Under the pieces are notes generated by a model. That model had not been told where the DNA came from. It made no database searches and saw only the letters and a program-made list of their open reading frames with translations. A stretch of DNA of 64,000 nucleotides from Deinococcus sp. Marseille-Q6407. Its GTDB lineage: Bacteria; Deinococcota; Deinococci; Deinococcales; Deinococcaceae. A program made the position numbers and the translations under genes. Shown here one piece after another: positions 29,065 to 39,770 of the stretch (positions are counted from its first letter, which is position 1; every line of letters starts with the position of its first letter). The DNA lies in NCBI RefSeq assembly GCF_946848805.1, contig NZ_CAMPFU010000001.1, positions 12,501-76,500 on the forward strand. Reading direction: 5' to 3'.

Positions 29065-29528
29065 TGAGGCAGGCAATACGGCGGACGCAGGGCCTGACTG
29101 TCATTGAGTTGCTCTTGGTCCTCAGCATTATCAGCGTGCTCTTGAGTATTGGCTGGGTCAGTTATATGCGGGCTATTCGGGCCAATCAGTTACTTGAGCA
29201 GGCCAATCAGGTGGCCCGCGACCTGAACTTTGCTCGCTCGGTATCGCAGCGCGAGAGTCGCGATATGACTCTGACGTTTTCAGCCGATCGATACACGTTG
29301 GGCCCAGCCGGCGCTCAGGGAACTCAGCGAATGCTGGGAAATAGAGTCACTATGCAGTGCATCAAGAATTGCACAGGCAACCTGACGTACCAAGCTCCTT
29401 TTGCTACGCTCAATGGGGCTCTGGGGCGGGTATATCAGATGAACAGCCCCTATAACGGCATCACCCCTATAGAAGTCCGGGTGGTGGGGGTGACCGGTAA
29501 GGTCAGTGTGGTCAGAGGAAGCAACTGA
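29064..29528 (+). CDS. Type IV prepilin-like minor pilin (GspH-like)
   Basis: 154 residues from GTG 29064, which overlaps the comZ stop. The leader RRTQG|LTVIELLLVLSIISVLL has the prepilin peptidase site after Gly, with Glu at position 5. The C-terminal domain is small, with one Cys pair (MQCIKNCTG). It would be exported by the type IV pilus machinery as a minor subunit. The stop overlaps the next start by one base. Confidence 0.85.
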   Translation: MRQAIRRTQGLTVIELLLVLSIISVLLSIGWVSYMRAIRANQLLEQANQVARDLNFARSVSQRESRDMTLTFSADRYTLGPAGAQGTQRMLGNRVTMQCIKNCTGNLTYQAPFATLNGALGRVYQMNSPYNGITPIEVRVVGVTGKVSVVRGSN

Positions 29529-29980
29529 TGAACAGAAAAGCAGGTGGTTTTACTCTGGTTGAACTTCTGGTCGCCATGGCCCTTTTTGCCGTCCTGGCCG
29601 CCGTAATTTCTTCCACAATTGTAGGTCTCTTCGGTAAAACTGGCAACAGTCAGCAGCGTCTGAGCACTACCACCGATGCTCAACGCATTCTCGAAGCTGT
29701 CAAATCTTCTTGGAACCAGCAGGCCTATTATGATCTGGCCTGTGTTGATGGATTGCCTAACAGCAATTACCGCATTGCGATTCAGTCTCTAGATAGCCGG
29801 GCTCAACCAGTGACCTTGGGCGGCGCCAAAACGCAGGTGACTAGTGGTTGCCCCACATTGACTGCTTCAAGTGCAGACACCAGCACACTTCCGGCTCCTC
29901 CTATGCGCCGGGTTACGGTCACAACTACACAGAATAATCAGACTACTAACCTTGCCCTGGATCTGTTGAGGCCTTTATGA
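29528..29980 (+). CDS. Type IV prepilin-like minor pilin (second)
   Basis: 150 residues. NRKAGG|FTLVELLVAMALFAVLAAV is a textbook class III signal with Glu5 and a hydrophobic helix. A disulfide between LACVDG and SGCPTL is possible. It overlaps both neighbouring genes (TGATG upstream, ATGA downstream), so the four genes are translated as a unit. Confidence 0.87.
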   Translation: MNRKAGGFTLVELLVAMALFAVLAAVISSTIVGLFGKTGNSQQRLSTTTDAQRILEAVKSSWNQQAYYDLACVDGLPNSNYRIAIQSLDSRAQPVTLGGAKTQVTSGCPTLTASSADTSTLPAPPMRRVTVTTTQNNQTTNLALDLLRPL

Positions 29981-30885
29981 ATAAGAACCGATCTGAGGGG
30001 CTAACTCTGGCAGAACTGCTGGTTGCTATGGGCATTCTGGCTATATTAATGACTGCGGTTATTTCCTTTTTTACCAGTACGTCTAAAGGTGCTGTACAGG
30101 TAAATAGCCAAGCAGAACTACAACAGGATATTCTTAATGTCGAACAGTTGCTGGCTGGTCGTATCCGTGAGGCCTGGTATATTTATACGCCAGACCGTGG
30201 GCAGCTCAATCTGGGGAGCGGGCAGCTCAGGCAAAATCCGCTTTCTAACAACGGGACTTGGTCACTGACCACAGTAACCGGCGGCGTTCCTGGCGGTCAC
30301 ATTCTAGCTATGGTGCTGCCCCCTGAACAGGCGGGGGCGAACTGCACCGGTTCGGTGGGTACGGGGTGCTTTCGCTTTTATGCCTATTATCCGGTGCGGC
30401 GTTCGGTCTGGGTGGCCGGTACAGCTGCTGACGCTGCCAATAATCCTGGCCCCAAAAACAACGATGCCAACACCTGGGTGCTGGCTGAGATGAGAGTCAA
30501 TTATCCGCCTGGGGCGCCGGCTATCTTGCCACCGCAACCGTTACCAGGAGCGCCAAGACCGCTGGGAGCTGGTACCCTTAACTCTGTTCCAGGAGCTGCC
30601 AATTACTCCTATAGTCCAGCCATAAACTTGCCCCCGTTGGTTCCGCCAGGAACCGGACAGGTGAATCTGCTGGCTGATAACCTGCTACCTATGACGGCAA
30701 GTCAGCCGATGTTCTCTTTTGTTCAGGAACCGGCCTCCAATAACGTGCATCCGGCTGTTAACCTGCAATCGGTGGTGATCCGGATTGCTGCGGTACAGCA
30801 GGTGCGGGGCCGCTCGGTGCAGTTGCCTGGCAAAAACAGGTTCTACGAATTGAGGGCTTTCCCAGGTAATCTGGGACGCCGTTAA
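29977..30885 (+). CDS. Type IV prepilin-like minor pilin (third, PilW-like)
   Basis: 302 residues, larger than the other two, like PilW/GspJ-type minor pilins. The leader KNRSEG|LTLAELLVAMGILAILM has the processing site and Glu5. The exported domain contains a Pro-rich stretch (APAILPPQPLPGAPRP) and one close Cys pair (NCTGSVGTGC). No pilus motor or major pilin gene is adjacent, so the rest of the machine must be elsewhere. Confidence 0.85.
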   Translation: MNKNRSEGLTLAELLVAMGILAILMTAVISFFTSTSKGAVQVNSQAELQQDILNVEQLLAGRIREAWYIYTPDRGQLNLGSGQLRQNPLSNNGTWSLTTVTGGVPGGHILAMVLPPEQAGANCTGSVGTGCFRFYAYYPVRRSVWVAGTAADAANNPGPKNNDANTWVLAEMRVNYPPGAPAILPPQPLPGAPRPLGAGTLNSVPGAANYSYSPAINLPPLVPPGTGQVNLLADNLLPMTASQPMFSFVQEPASNNVHPAVNLQSVVIRIAAVQQVRGRSVQLPGKNRFYELRAFPGNLGRR

Positions 30886-30951
30886 AGCGAAAGAGACTAG
30901 CCAGTCTGCGCGCCAGCCTTCTGTCAGGAGGCTGGCGCTACACTGTGGCCC

Positions 30952-32718
<1,767 letters not shown>

Positions 32719-32736
32719 AACTCGGCAGGCTCCAGC

Positions 32737-33447
32737 TCAGGGCGCGGCGGGCAGCCAGTGCTCGCCCAGCACCCGCCGGGCCTGATCGCGCAGGTCCTGT
32801 TCCTCGCGCAGGTAGCGGGCGGCGGTCATCTGAAAGCCCACGGCGCCCACCACCTGACCGTCCGACCAGTACGGCACGGCCAGGGTGCACTGTCCCGGAA
32901 TCCATTCCTCAATGGAATAGGCGTAGCCCAGCCGCCGGACCCGCGCCACCTCGGTTTCCCACTCGTCGGCGGTGGAAATGGACGATGACGTGCAGATGGC
33001 GAACTCGGTGGGCTGAATCTCCAGGTAGGCGTACAGCACCTTGCCGCTGGCCGTCGCGGTGCTGGGCAGGTAGATGTCCAGCGGCATGTCGATGTCGGCT
33101 TCCGGGTGTCGCTCGCGGATGGCGCAGACCACCTCGGTGTCTTCCAGCAGGCACAGGAACGCCACCGATTTGGTGTCCATCGCCAGGTGGGTGATTAGCT
33201 GCCGGGCTTCCAGGAACCAGGGCAGCGCGCTGTTCAGCTGCGCGCCCATCTCGGCCAGGCGCCACGACAGCCGGTAGCGGCCGGCCGGCGTGCGCCGCAG
33301 CATTCCAGCCTCGGTCAGGCCGGCCAGATAAGCGTGGACGGTAGCCCGCGGCATCTCCAGCTCGGCCGCCAGCGCCCGCACACCCCACTCGGGCTGATCG
33401 GCGCCGAAAGCGTTCAGGACGCGGGCCGCTTTTTGAAGGGAATGCAC
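32737..33447 (-). CDS. IclR-family transcriptional regulator
   Basis: 236 residues: an N-terminal winged helix (LQKAARVLNAFG, VRALAAELEMPRATVHAYLAGL) and a C-terminal effector domain (LPSTATASGKVLYAYL, GAVGFQMTA). IclR proteins control carbon or aromatic catabolism; no such target is adjacent, so the effector is unknown. A GTG start at 33447 lies six bases after TAAGCT (33454-33459, minus), a leaderless arrangement with a non-ATG start. Confidence 0.9.
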   Translation of the reverse strand: MHSLQKAARVLNAFGADQPEWGVRALAAELEMPRATVHAYLAGLTEAGMLRRTPAGRYRLSWRLAEMGAQLNSALPWFLEARQLITHLAMDTKSVAFLCLLEDTEVVCAIRERHPEADIDMPLDIYLPSTATASGKVLYAYLEIQPTEFAICTSSSISTADEWETEVARVRRLGYAYSIEEWIPGQCTLAVPYWSDGQVVGAVGFQMTAARYLREEQDLRDQARRVLGEHWLPAAP

Positions 33448-33517
33448 CTGTCCAGCTTACAGGGACGCCGTGCCGGCTGCCTAGCCCCGCTTTTTTTAGA
33501 AATCGGCAGCTGGCGTT

Positions 33518-34342
33518 TTAGACTCGCAGTTCGTCCGGCTCGGTCAGCAGGTCCACGGCGCCCGAGCCGATCTCGTAGTAACCGCCGATGACCCGGATAC
33601 GCCCGCTGGCTTCGGCCTCGCTGACCAGAGGGTTCTGGCGCAGCTGCTGCACCTGAGAGCGCACGTTGCTGATCACCGCTTCGCGCATCCGGGCCTTCTG
33701 GTCGCGGATGGGGGGCAGGTCCCGCACGCTGGGCTGAATTTGACTGATCAGCCGCCGCAGGTGCTCGGGTTCCTGATCGATGTCCTGCTGGGGCAGCATC
33801 GCCGCCGTAACGGCCCCGCATCCCTCATGGCCCAGCACCAGAATCAGCTGCACTTTCAAGTGAGCGATGGCGTATTCCAGCGTGCCCAGCCCGGCCTCGC
33901 CGACCACGTTGCCGGCCACCCGCACCACGAAGAGGTCACCTAAGCCCTGATCGAACACCAGCTCGACTGGCACCCGGCTGTCGCTGCAGGCCAGCACGGC
34001 GGCAAAAGGCGTCTGGCCGATAATCTGGGCGCGGCGCTCGTTGGCGCTGACTTCCGGGCGGCGTGCCTGACCCGAGAAAAAGCGGGTGTTGCCGTCTTCC
34101 AGGGCCTGAATCGCTTCTTCGGGGGTGGACACCCGGTTGGGCCGCAGCCCGGCGATGTCTTCCATCGAAGCGCCGCGCCGGATGGCCTTGAGCAGTCGCC
34201 GCTCCAGCGCAGCGCTGAGAAGCTGCTCGGAGAGCGGTTCGCCCACTGCTTCAGTGGTCAGCGCGTCTACGGCCAGTGCTTCCGTGGCCAGGGCCTCGGC
34301 AGAGAGGGCAGCGGAGGAGGGGCCTTCCAGTTCTTGTGCCAT
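33518..34342 (-). CDS. Beta-class carbonic anhydrase with a repetitive N-terminal extension
   Basis: 274 residues. The zinc ligands lie in ACSDSRVP (Cys, Asp-Arg dyad) and LGHEGCGAV (His, Cys), defining a beta carbonic anhydrase. The first about 65 residues precede the usual domain start ([19 protein letters not shown]) and contain Ala/Glu-rich repeats ([17 protein letters not shown]) of unknown role. There is no signal peptide. GATACT ends seven bases before the ATG, supporting the long form. ATG at residue 60 (MEDIAGL) is an alternative start. Confidence 0.88.
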   Translation of the reverse strand: MAQELEGPSSAALSAEALATEALAVDALTTEAVGEPLSEQLLSAALERRLLKAIRRGASMEDIAGLRPNRVSTPEEAIQALEDGNTRFFSGQARRPEVSANERRAQIIGQTPFAAVLACSDSRVPVELVFDQGLGDLFVVRVAGNVVGEAGLGTLEYAIAHLKVQLILVLGHEGCGAVTAAMLPQQDIDQEPEHLRRLISQIQPSVRDLPPIRDQKARMREAVISNVRSQVQQLRQNPLVSEAEASGRIRVIGGYYEIGSGAVDLLTEPDELRV

Positions 34343-34410
34343 GGGAATCAGTATCCAACATTCGGCTTCCCGGCTTCGCCGCAGGGACCCTGGCCCCGCT
34401 AAGCTAGGGC

Positions 34411-34845
34411 ATGACCCAAGACCCGACGCCGGACATGCTGCCCAGCAGCGAATTCAGCCTTGCAGAGGAGCCGCAGGACCTGACCCCCGACCAGATGACG
34501 CTGCCGCAGTTGCTGGAGCGCTACGCCACGCTGCGCGACACGGTACAGGGTCTGGAAGCCGAGAAAGAAGAACTGGGCGCCCTGATCAAGCAGGCACTGG
34601 CGAACGGTGAACAGGCCGAAACTGACCTCTACCGCGCCGAACTGAAAGTCTCGCGCCGGGTGGAGTATCCGCTGGACCGTTTCCGCGAGGTGTTCGGGGA
34701 CGCGGCCGCGCTGGAAGCCGCCACCATTGACCGGCGGCGTGCCGAAGCGCTGGCCCGCGCCGGCGACCTGGACGCTGACCGCCTGAAAAACCTGGGGGTC
34801 ACCAAGGAAATCCAGGTGCTGCGGCTGGTCCCCAAGACCTTCTGA
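34411..34845 (+). CDS. Hypothetical protein with coiled-coil (144 aa)
   Basis: Acidic N-terminus, then a helical segment ([29 protein letters not shown]), a short beta pair ([11 protein letters not shown]) and a helical C-terminus. It resembles Gp157-like or small DNA-associated proteins only in outline; I do not name it. TAAGCT ends five bases before the ATG. It converges with the histidine kinase gene. Confidence 0.7.
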   Translation: MTQDPTPDMLPSSEFSLAEEPQDLTPDQMTLPQLLERYATLRDTVQGLEAEKEELGALIKQALANGEQAETDLYRAELKVSRRVEYPLDRFREVFGDAAALEAATIDRRRAEALARAGDLDADRLKNLGVTKEIQVLRLVPKTF

Positions 34846-34878
34846 GCTGGTGGGCAGCCCCGGCCTGGGGCTGCCCGC

Positions 34879-36012
34879 TCAGCCCATGCCGGGCACCGTG
34901 AAGCAAAAAGCGTTCTGGTCACCGTGGCGCTCGGCCCAGGCCTGCCCGCCCCAGCCCTGCACGATGCTGCGCACGATATAGAGGCCCATGCCACTGCCCT
35001 GGCCGGTGGCGTGCCGGCCACGGGTATGTGCCCGGAACAGCCCTTCGGTGTCGGCGATGGGGGTGCCCCGGTCCAGCACCGCCACCTCGACCCAGGCGGA
35101 ACTGCCTAGACGGGTCTGTACGTCCACTTGCTCGCCTTCAGGGCCGTATTTCAGAGCATTTTCGATCAGGTTGAGCAGTACCTGAAGCAGCTTGTCGGGG
35201 TCAGCGCGCACCAGATGATCTTCCCCGAAAACGACCCGCGCGGCGCGGCGTGGGGCAGTCGGCGGCGTGGCGGCCGGGCGGCGGCTTTCCGCCTTGCGGC
35301 GCGGCTTGGCGCTGCCCAGCTTAGCCCTGCCCAGCTTGGTGGTGCCCAGGTCGTATTCGGCGGCCAGCAGGCGCTCGGCCCGGCCAAACGCTTCCGAGAG
35401 CGCCAGGGTGCGGGCGCGGGTGGGGCGGAAGCCCACCGCCAGGTCTTCCACCAGCCGGGCCAGCCGCTCGGTTTCCTGCAGGCCCTGGGCCACAAAGTTC
35501 TGCTGCATTTCGGGCGGCATGTCGTATTCCAGGGCTTCCAGCACCCCGCGGATGGCCGTGACCGGCGTGCGGAACTCGTGCGAGAGCACGGCGGTCGCCT
35601 CGCGCAGTTCTGCCTCACGGCGGCGGTGCTCGCTGAGGTCTTCCAGAATCAGGGCGCCGCCTTCGCCTTCCAGCCGCGCCTGACAGCGCAGTGTCCGGCC
35701 GCTGACTTCCAGTTCCAGCTCGCCGCCGCGTTCGGCCAGGGCTTCCAGGGTGTGCCGCCGCACCACTTCCAGCAGGGGCCGGCCCAGGGCGCGGCACTCG
35801 GGTACTCCCCACAGCTCGCTGGCGGCGTGGTTCAGCCCGCTGACCACCAGCATCTCGCCCAGTTCAGTCGGCTCGCGGCGGTACAGCAACACCGCTTCTG
35901 GCAGGGCGTTGATCCAGGCTGGGGCGTTCCCGTCTGCCGCGCCCTTCACAGCGGCCTCCGGGCCTGGCGCGGCGGCGCTGAAGTCGGGATCATATTCGTA
36001 ATTTCCTGTCAT
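34879..36012 (-). CDS. Soluble PAS-type sensor histidine kinase
   Basis: 377 residues without membrane helices. A PAS-like region (about 30-135) precedes the phospho-acceptor H-box VLSHEFRTPVTAIRG; the N-box NLIENALKYGPEG, G1 DRGTPI and G2 GQGSGMGLYIV complete the kinase. A 40-residue basic, Ala/Pro/Lys-rich insert (KLGRAKLGSAKPRRKAES) separates the dimerisation and ATPase domains. It starts 3 bases after the response regulator stop, so they form a pair. The signal would be cytoplasmic. Confidence 0.9.
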   Translation of the reverse strand: MTGNYEYDPDFSAAAPGPEAAVKGAADGNAPAWINALPEAVLLYRREPTELGEMLVVSGLNHAASELWGVPECRALGRPLLEVVRRHTLEALAERGGELELEVSGRTLRCQARLEGEGGALILEDLSEHRRREAELREATAVLSHEFRTPVTAIRGVLEALEYDMPPEMQQNFVAQGLQETERLARLVEDLAVGFRPTRARTLALSEAFGRAERLLAAEYDLGTTKLGRAKLGSAKPRRKAESRRPAATPPTAPRRAARVVFGEDHLVRADPDKLLQVLLNLIENALKYGPEGEQVDVQTRLGSSAWVEVAVLDRGTPIADTEGLFRAHTRGRHATGQGSGMGLYIVRSIVQGWGGQAWAERHGDQNAFCFTVPGMG

Positions 36013-36015
36013 GGC

Positions 36016-36714
36016 TTAGTCCTCGCCTTCCCAGGCGCGCATCCGGTAGCCCTTGCCGCGCACCGTTTCCAGAAAAGCCGGGGTGCCGGGGGCATCTCCC
36101 AGATGGGCCCGCAGCTGGGTCACGTGCTGGTCTACCGTGCGTTCGCCGCCCAGAAAATCGGCGCCCCAGACCCGGTCCAGCAGCTCGGTGCGCGAGTACA
36201 CCCAGCCGGCATTCTGGGTCAGAAAGGTGAGCAGGTCGAACTCGCGGCGGGTCAGGTTCAGCCGCTTGCCCGCGAGCCGGGTGTCGGCCGCCGCCAGGTC
36301 AATCTGCAGCGGCCCGTTGCTGAGGTGCTGGGGTTGCTCCGGCTGGGTGCGGCGCAGCAGGGCCCGCACTCGCGCCACCAGTTCCGCCGCCCCGAACGGT
36401 TTGGTCAGGTAGTCGTCGGCGCCGGTTTCCAGGCCCTCGACCCGCTCGGCCTCAGCGGCGCGGGCGGTGAGCATCAGCACCGGCAGCCGGCGCAGCTCCG
36501 GGTCCGAGCGCAGCCGCAGCAGCAGTCCCAGCCCGCTTTCGCCGGGCAGCATCCAGTCGAGCACCAGCGCGTCGGCACTGCTCAGCGCTTCTTCGGCTTC
36601 AGCGACGGCGGGGTAGGCGTCCACGGCCAGCCCAGCCCGTTCCAGGTGAAAACGCAGCACCTCCCGGACGGTGGCCTCGTCTTCGATCACGACGACATGA
36701 TTCATTTCTGTCAT
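36016..36714 (-). CDS. OmpR/PhoB-family response regulator
   Basis: 232 residues from ATG 36714 (ATG 36705 is possible). The receiver has acidic E11-D12, phospho-acceptor D53 in VLDWMLPGESG and the Lys of DDYLTKPFG; the winged helix follows (LNLTRREFDLLTFL, VDQHVTQLRAHLGDAPG). It regulates with the kinase translated directly after it. The frame stays open upstream to 36813, but nothing there resembles a receiver. Confidence 0.92.
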   Translation of the reverse strand: MTEMNHVVVIEDEATVREVLRFHLERAGLAVDAYPAVAEAEEALSSADALVLDWMLPGESGLGLLLRLRSDPELRRLPVLMLTARAAEAERVEGLETGADDYLTKPFGAAELVARVRALLRRTQPEQPQHLSNGPLQIDLAAADTRLAGKRLNLTRREFDLLTFLTQNAGWVYSRTELLDRVWGADFLGGERTVDQHVTQLRAHLGDAPGTPAFLETVRGKGYRMRAWEGED

Positions 36715-36789
36715 TGTGCCCCAGCCGCCGGCTCTTTTCGTCAGCGTCTTGTCAGCTCTGCCGGGTGCGCCTGTCCGGCCTCCGTATGT

Positions 36790-36831
36790 CCAGAGAAAGC
36801 GGGCCCACTGCACTACGCAGACGGGCCCGCT
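36790..36831 (-). terminator. Terminator of rsfS
   Basis: AGCGGGCCC (36798-36806) and GGGCCCGCT (36823-36831) make a 9-bp stem with a 16-base loop; TTTCTC follows on the minus strand. Lies 21 bases after the rsfS stop. Confidence 0.7.
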
Positions 36832-36851
36832 GGAGCAGAACAGAGCCGGGA

Positions 36852-37229
<378 letters not shown>

Positions 37230-37420
37230 GGTGACTCCTTAGGGGAGAAGAAAACAAAGAGGGTCAAAGAGGTCAGGGTAAAGCGGGGCGGCGCCGGGGG
37301 CTTAAGAAACTGGGGCGCCGGCGCGGCCAGGGAGTGTCCTGACCATAGCAGAGGCCCGGCGTGGCTGCTTTGCGGCACGGTTGAGCGTTCGCTTAAAGCT
37401 GGCCTAGCGGTGGCAGAGGT

Positions 37421-38875
37421 TCAGGGCGCTGGGCTGTCCTGCAGCAGCGCGGCGGTGTCGTGGTCGCTCAGGCCCAGCTGGCGGCCGTCGCCGGGGCGGC
37501 GCAGGGGCAGCAGGGCGGCCAGCTGGCTGCGGGCGTCGTTGCCCAGCCACACGGCGACCTCGCCGCTGCGCAGCTCGAAGCGCTCGCCCTGTAACCGGGG
37601 CAGCCCCAGCTGCTGGGCCAGGGCGCTGGCTTCTTCTGGTGCGTCAAGGGTCAGCACCTGGCTGCTCATGGGGTCGGACGGTTCCAGTACCAACTGAATG
37701 TTGCTGTAGCCCACCTGCCACAGGCTGCGGGCCAGCGCCGGGCCCATCAGGGCCCCGGACCCGTCGTGGATGGTCACCGGCACCTCGGCCAGTGCGGCGC
37801 CGTCCGGGTCAGCGCCAGCGTTCTCCTCTCCTGTTTCTGTGGACGTTTCATTCCCCTCGGCGGCCGCGGTCGTTCCGGAGGCGGCTTCTGCTTGCTGCGC
37901 GGCCTGGCGCTCGGCCTGCAGCGAGGGGTTGTCCCAGACCCGGCTCAGCGCGGCGCGGTCCACCGCCAGGTTGTAGCTGCCGGGAATGGCCGCTGTGGGC
38001 AGGGTGGCAAAGGTCAGGTTCAGCTGCGACAGGTACGGCAACAGACCGGTCAGCCGGTCGGGGTTCAGGTCGGTCTCGATGTTCTTGCCGAACCCGGCAA
38101 TCAGGGTGGGAATCAGCCGCAGTCCCTGCGGTGAGCGCAGCTTATTGATCAGCTGGGTGAGTGCTTGCTTCTGGTGGTCAATGCGGCCCCAGTCGTCTCC
38201 CACGCCCTTGCGGACCCGCAGGTACAGCGCGGCGGTGCGGCCGTCCAAATGCTGCTCGCCGGGCGGCAGGTCCAGGTGAATGCCGGCGGCCTTGTCTTCC
38301 CACTGAATCCCGCCGGGCGGCACCGTTACGTCCAGGCCGCCCAGCGCCCCAATCAGCTCGGCCACGTAATCCTCGTTCACGATCACATAAGCGTCCACCG
38401 GGCTGCCGGTGATTCGCTCTACCCCGCGGGTCAGGGCGTACGGGCCGCCGGCCCAGTACTGGTGGTTGATTTTCTGGTCGGTGGCGGAGCGGTCAGGGTC
38501 ATAGTCGCCCACGTTGGTGTCGCGGGGGATGTTCAGCACTTCCACCCGGGGACCCGAGACCTTGATCAACATGATGGTGTCGGTGTTGATCTCCTGAAAC
38601 AGGTTCTCGCGCTGGGTCTGGTCCTCGCAGCGCTGATAGTAGCCGCAGTAGGCCACGTCGCGTCCGGCCAGCAGAAAAGTAAATTCGGGGCGCTTGGCGG
38701 TTTCATAGCTGACCGCGCTGCTACTGCCAAAAGTCAGCCAGGCCGCCCCGCCCCACGACAGCGCGCCCAGCACCAGCCCACCGATTTGCAGGCCACGTAG
38801 CCATGACCGGCGCCGCTCAGCGGGAGTACGGCCGCTGCCCGGCGGGACAGGGGGGCGGCGCTGCGGCCGCTTCAC
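37421..38875 (-). CDS. LytR-CpsA-Psr (LCP) family cell-wall ligase with LytR_C domain
   Basis: 484 residues: a basic cytoplasmic start, one membrane helix (LQIGGLVLGALSWGGAAWL), the extracellular LCP domain (INTDTIMLIKVS, LNIPRDTNV, KINHQYWAGG, LRVRKGVGDDWGRIDHQKQ), an acidic linker, then a LytR_C domain (VPVTIHDGSGALMGPA). LCP enzymes attach glycopolymers to peptidoglycan. The start overlaps the yqeK stop (ATGA), indicating coupled translation. Confidence 0.9.
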   Translation of the reverse strand: MKRPQRRPPVPPGSGRTPAERRRSWLRGLQIGGLVLGALSWGGAAWLTFGSSSAVSYETAKRPEFTFLLAGRDVAYCGYYQRCEDQTQRENLFQEINTDTIMLIKVSGPRVEVLNIPRDTNVGDYDPDRSATDQKINHQYWAGGPYALTRGVERITGSPVDAYVIVNEDYVAELIGALGGLDVTVPPGGIQWEDKAAGIHLDLPPGEQHLDGRTAALYLRVRKGVGDDWGRIDHQKQALTQLINKLRSPQGLRLIPTLIAGFGKNIETDLNPDRLTGLLPYLSQLNLTFATLPTAAIPGSYNLAVDRAALSRVWDNPSLQAERQAAQQAEAASGTTAAAEGNETSTETGEENAGADPDGAALAEVPVTIHDGSGALMGPALARSLWQVGYSNIQLVLEPSDPMSSQVLTLDAPEEASALAQQLGLPRLQGERFELRSGEVAVWLGNDARSQLAALLPLRRPGDGRQLGLSDHDTAALLQDSPAP

Positions 38876-39603
38876 GGAGCGGTTGTCCTGGCCCAGGCGG
38901 CGCTGCCCTCGTGTTCCAGCCAGTCGTACAGCTTCAGGGTGCGGGGGTGAACCTCGGTGCCCTTGCCCTGTAGGTAGTGCACCTTGGAACTGATGGCCAG
39001 CGCCAGGGCTGCCGGCAGGTCCCGGAAAGCCAGCTCGCGGATATCGCCGTTGACGCCCCGGCCGGGCTCAGAGACATCGGCTATATAAACGCAGGCGGCG
39101 ATGGCATGGCCCGGGCGGGGGCCGGTCACGTGGTCTTCCACAGCTTCCAGCACTGTCTGGTCGGGGAAATTCAGCGCTTCGAGGACGTTGCGGGCGGCGC
39201 GGCCGTGCAGGGCCAGCGGCCAGCGGCGGTCCAGGTCGCACTCAGGCGGGGCCAGCCGCAGCAAGTCGTCGTTGCTGAGGTCACGGGCCAGGTCGTGCAG
39301 GATGCCGGCGGCGTAGGCCCGGCGGGTGTCCAGCCCCGCCGCGTAAGCGATCTGCGCCGAAAGCAGCGCCACCCGCTTGACGTGCGCCCAGCGGGCCGGG
39401 GTAACGCGCGACTGCACTTCCTGGGCCCAGCGGGGCCAGTCGGCCCTCATCCAGTCGGGAAGAGCTTCGCCCTGAGTGGTGACCTGCCCGGCGAGGTTAT
39501 CCGGTAGAGGCAGTTCGCCCAGGTCGCTGCACAGCGGGAGTTCTCCGCTCTGACTTGCTTCAGGTGCCTGAGGCTGCGTGATCAGCAGGGAAAAAGGCAT
39601 CAT
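38872..39603 (-). CDS. yqeK: YqeK-like HD-domain Ap4A hydrolase
   Basis: 243 residues. The HD metal motifs appear as RWAHVKRVALLSAQIA, AAGILHDLARDL, LALHGRAARNVLE and the later ADVSEPGR, as in YqeK, which splits Ap4A symmetrically. The first about 60 residues exceed the family length, so an internal start (for example MRADWPRW) is possible. It heads the operon with LCP and rsfS; nadD, its usual partner, is not adjacent. A short leaderless ORF overlaps its ATGATG start. Confidence 0.85.
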   Translation of the reverse strand: MMPFSLLITQPQAPEASQSGELPLCSDLGELPLPDNLAGQVTTQGEALPDWMRADWPRWAQEVQSRVTPARWAHVKRVALLSAQIAYAAGLDTRRAYAAGILHDLARDLSNDDLLRLAPPECDLDRRWPLALHGRAARNVLEALNFPDQTVLEAVEDHVTGPRPGHAIAACVYIADVSEPGRGVNGDIRELAFRDLPAALALAISSKVHYLQGKGTEVHPRTLKLYDWLEHEGSAAWARTTAP

Positions 39604-39689
39604 CCGGCGTGGGGGGCGGAGCCATCAGGGCGCGGGGCAGAGGTCGGCACGGTGGAGCAGGGGCGGGGGGGAGGCGCTAACCGCAACAT
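39600..39689 (-). CDS. Possible 29-aa leaderless upstream ORF of yqeK
   Basis: TATAGT (39697-39702, minus) ends seven bases before ATG 39689. The frame (MLRLAPPPRPC...) is Pro/Arg-rich and its TGA overlaps the ATGATG start of yqeK. yqeK has no ribosome site of its own, so reinitiation after this ORF is plausible. The peptide itself may have no function. Confidence 0.4.
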   Translation of the reverse strand: MLRLAPPPRPCSTVPTSAPRPDGSAPHAG

Positions 39690-39770
39690 GGCAGCCACTA
39701 TAACGCCGCCGCCTGCTCCGAAGATTTCTGCACCCCACAAAGGCGGGCAGCAGGATTGCCACTCGGCGAC

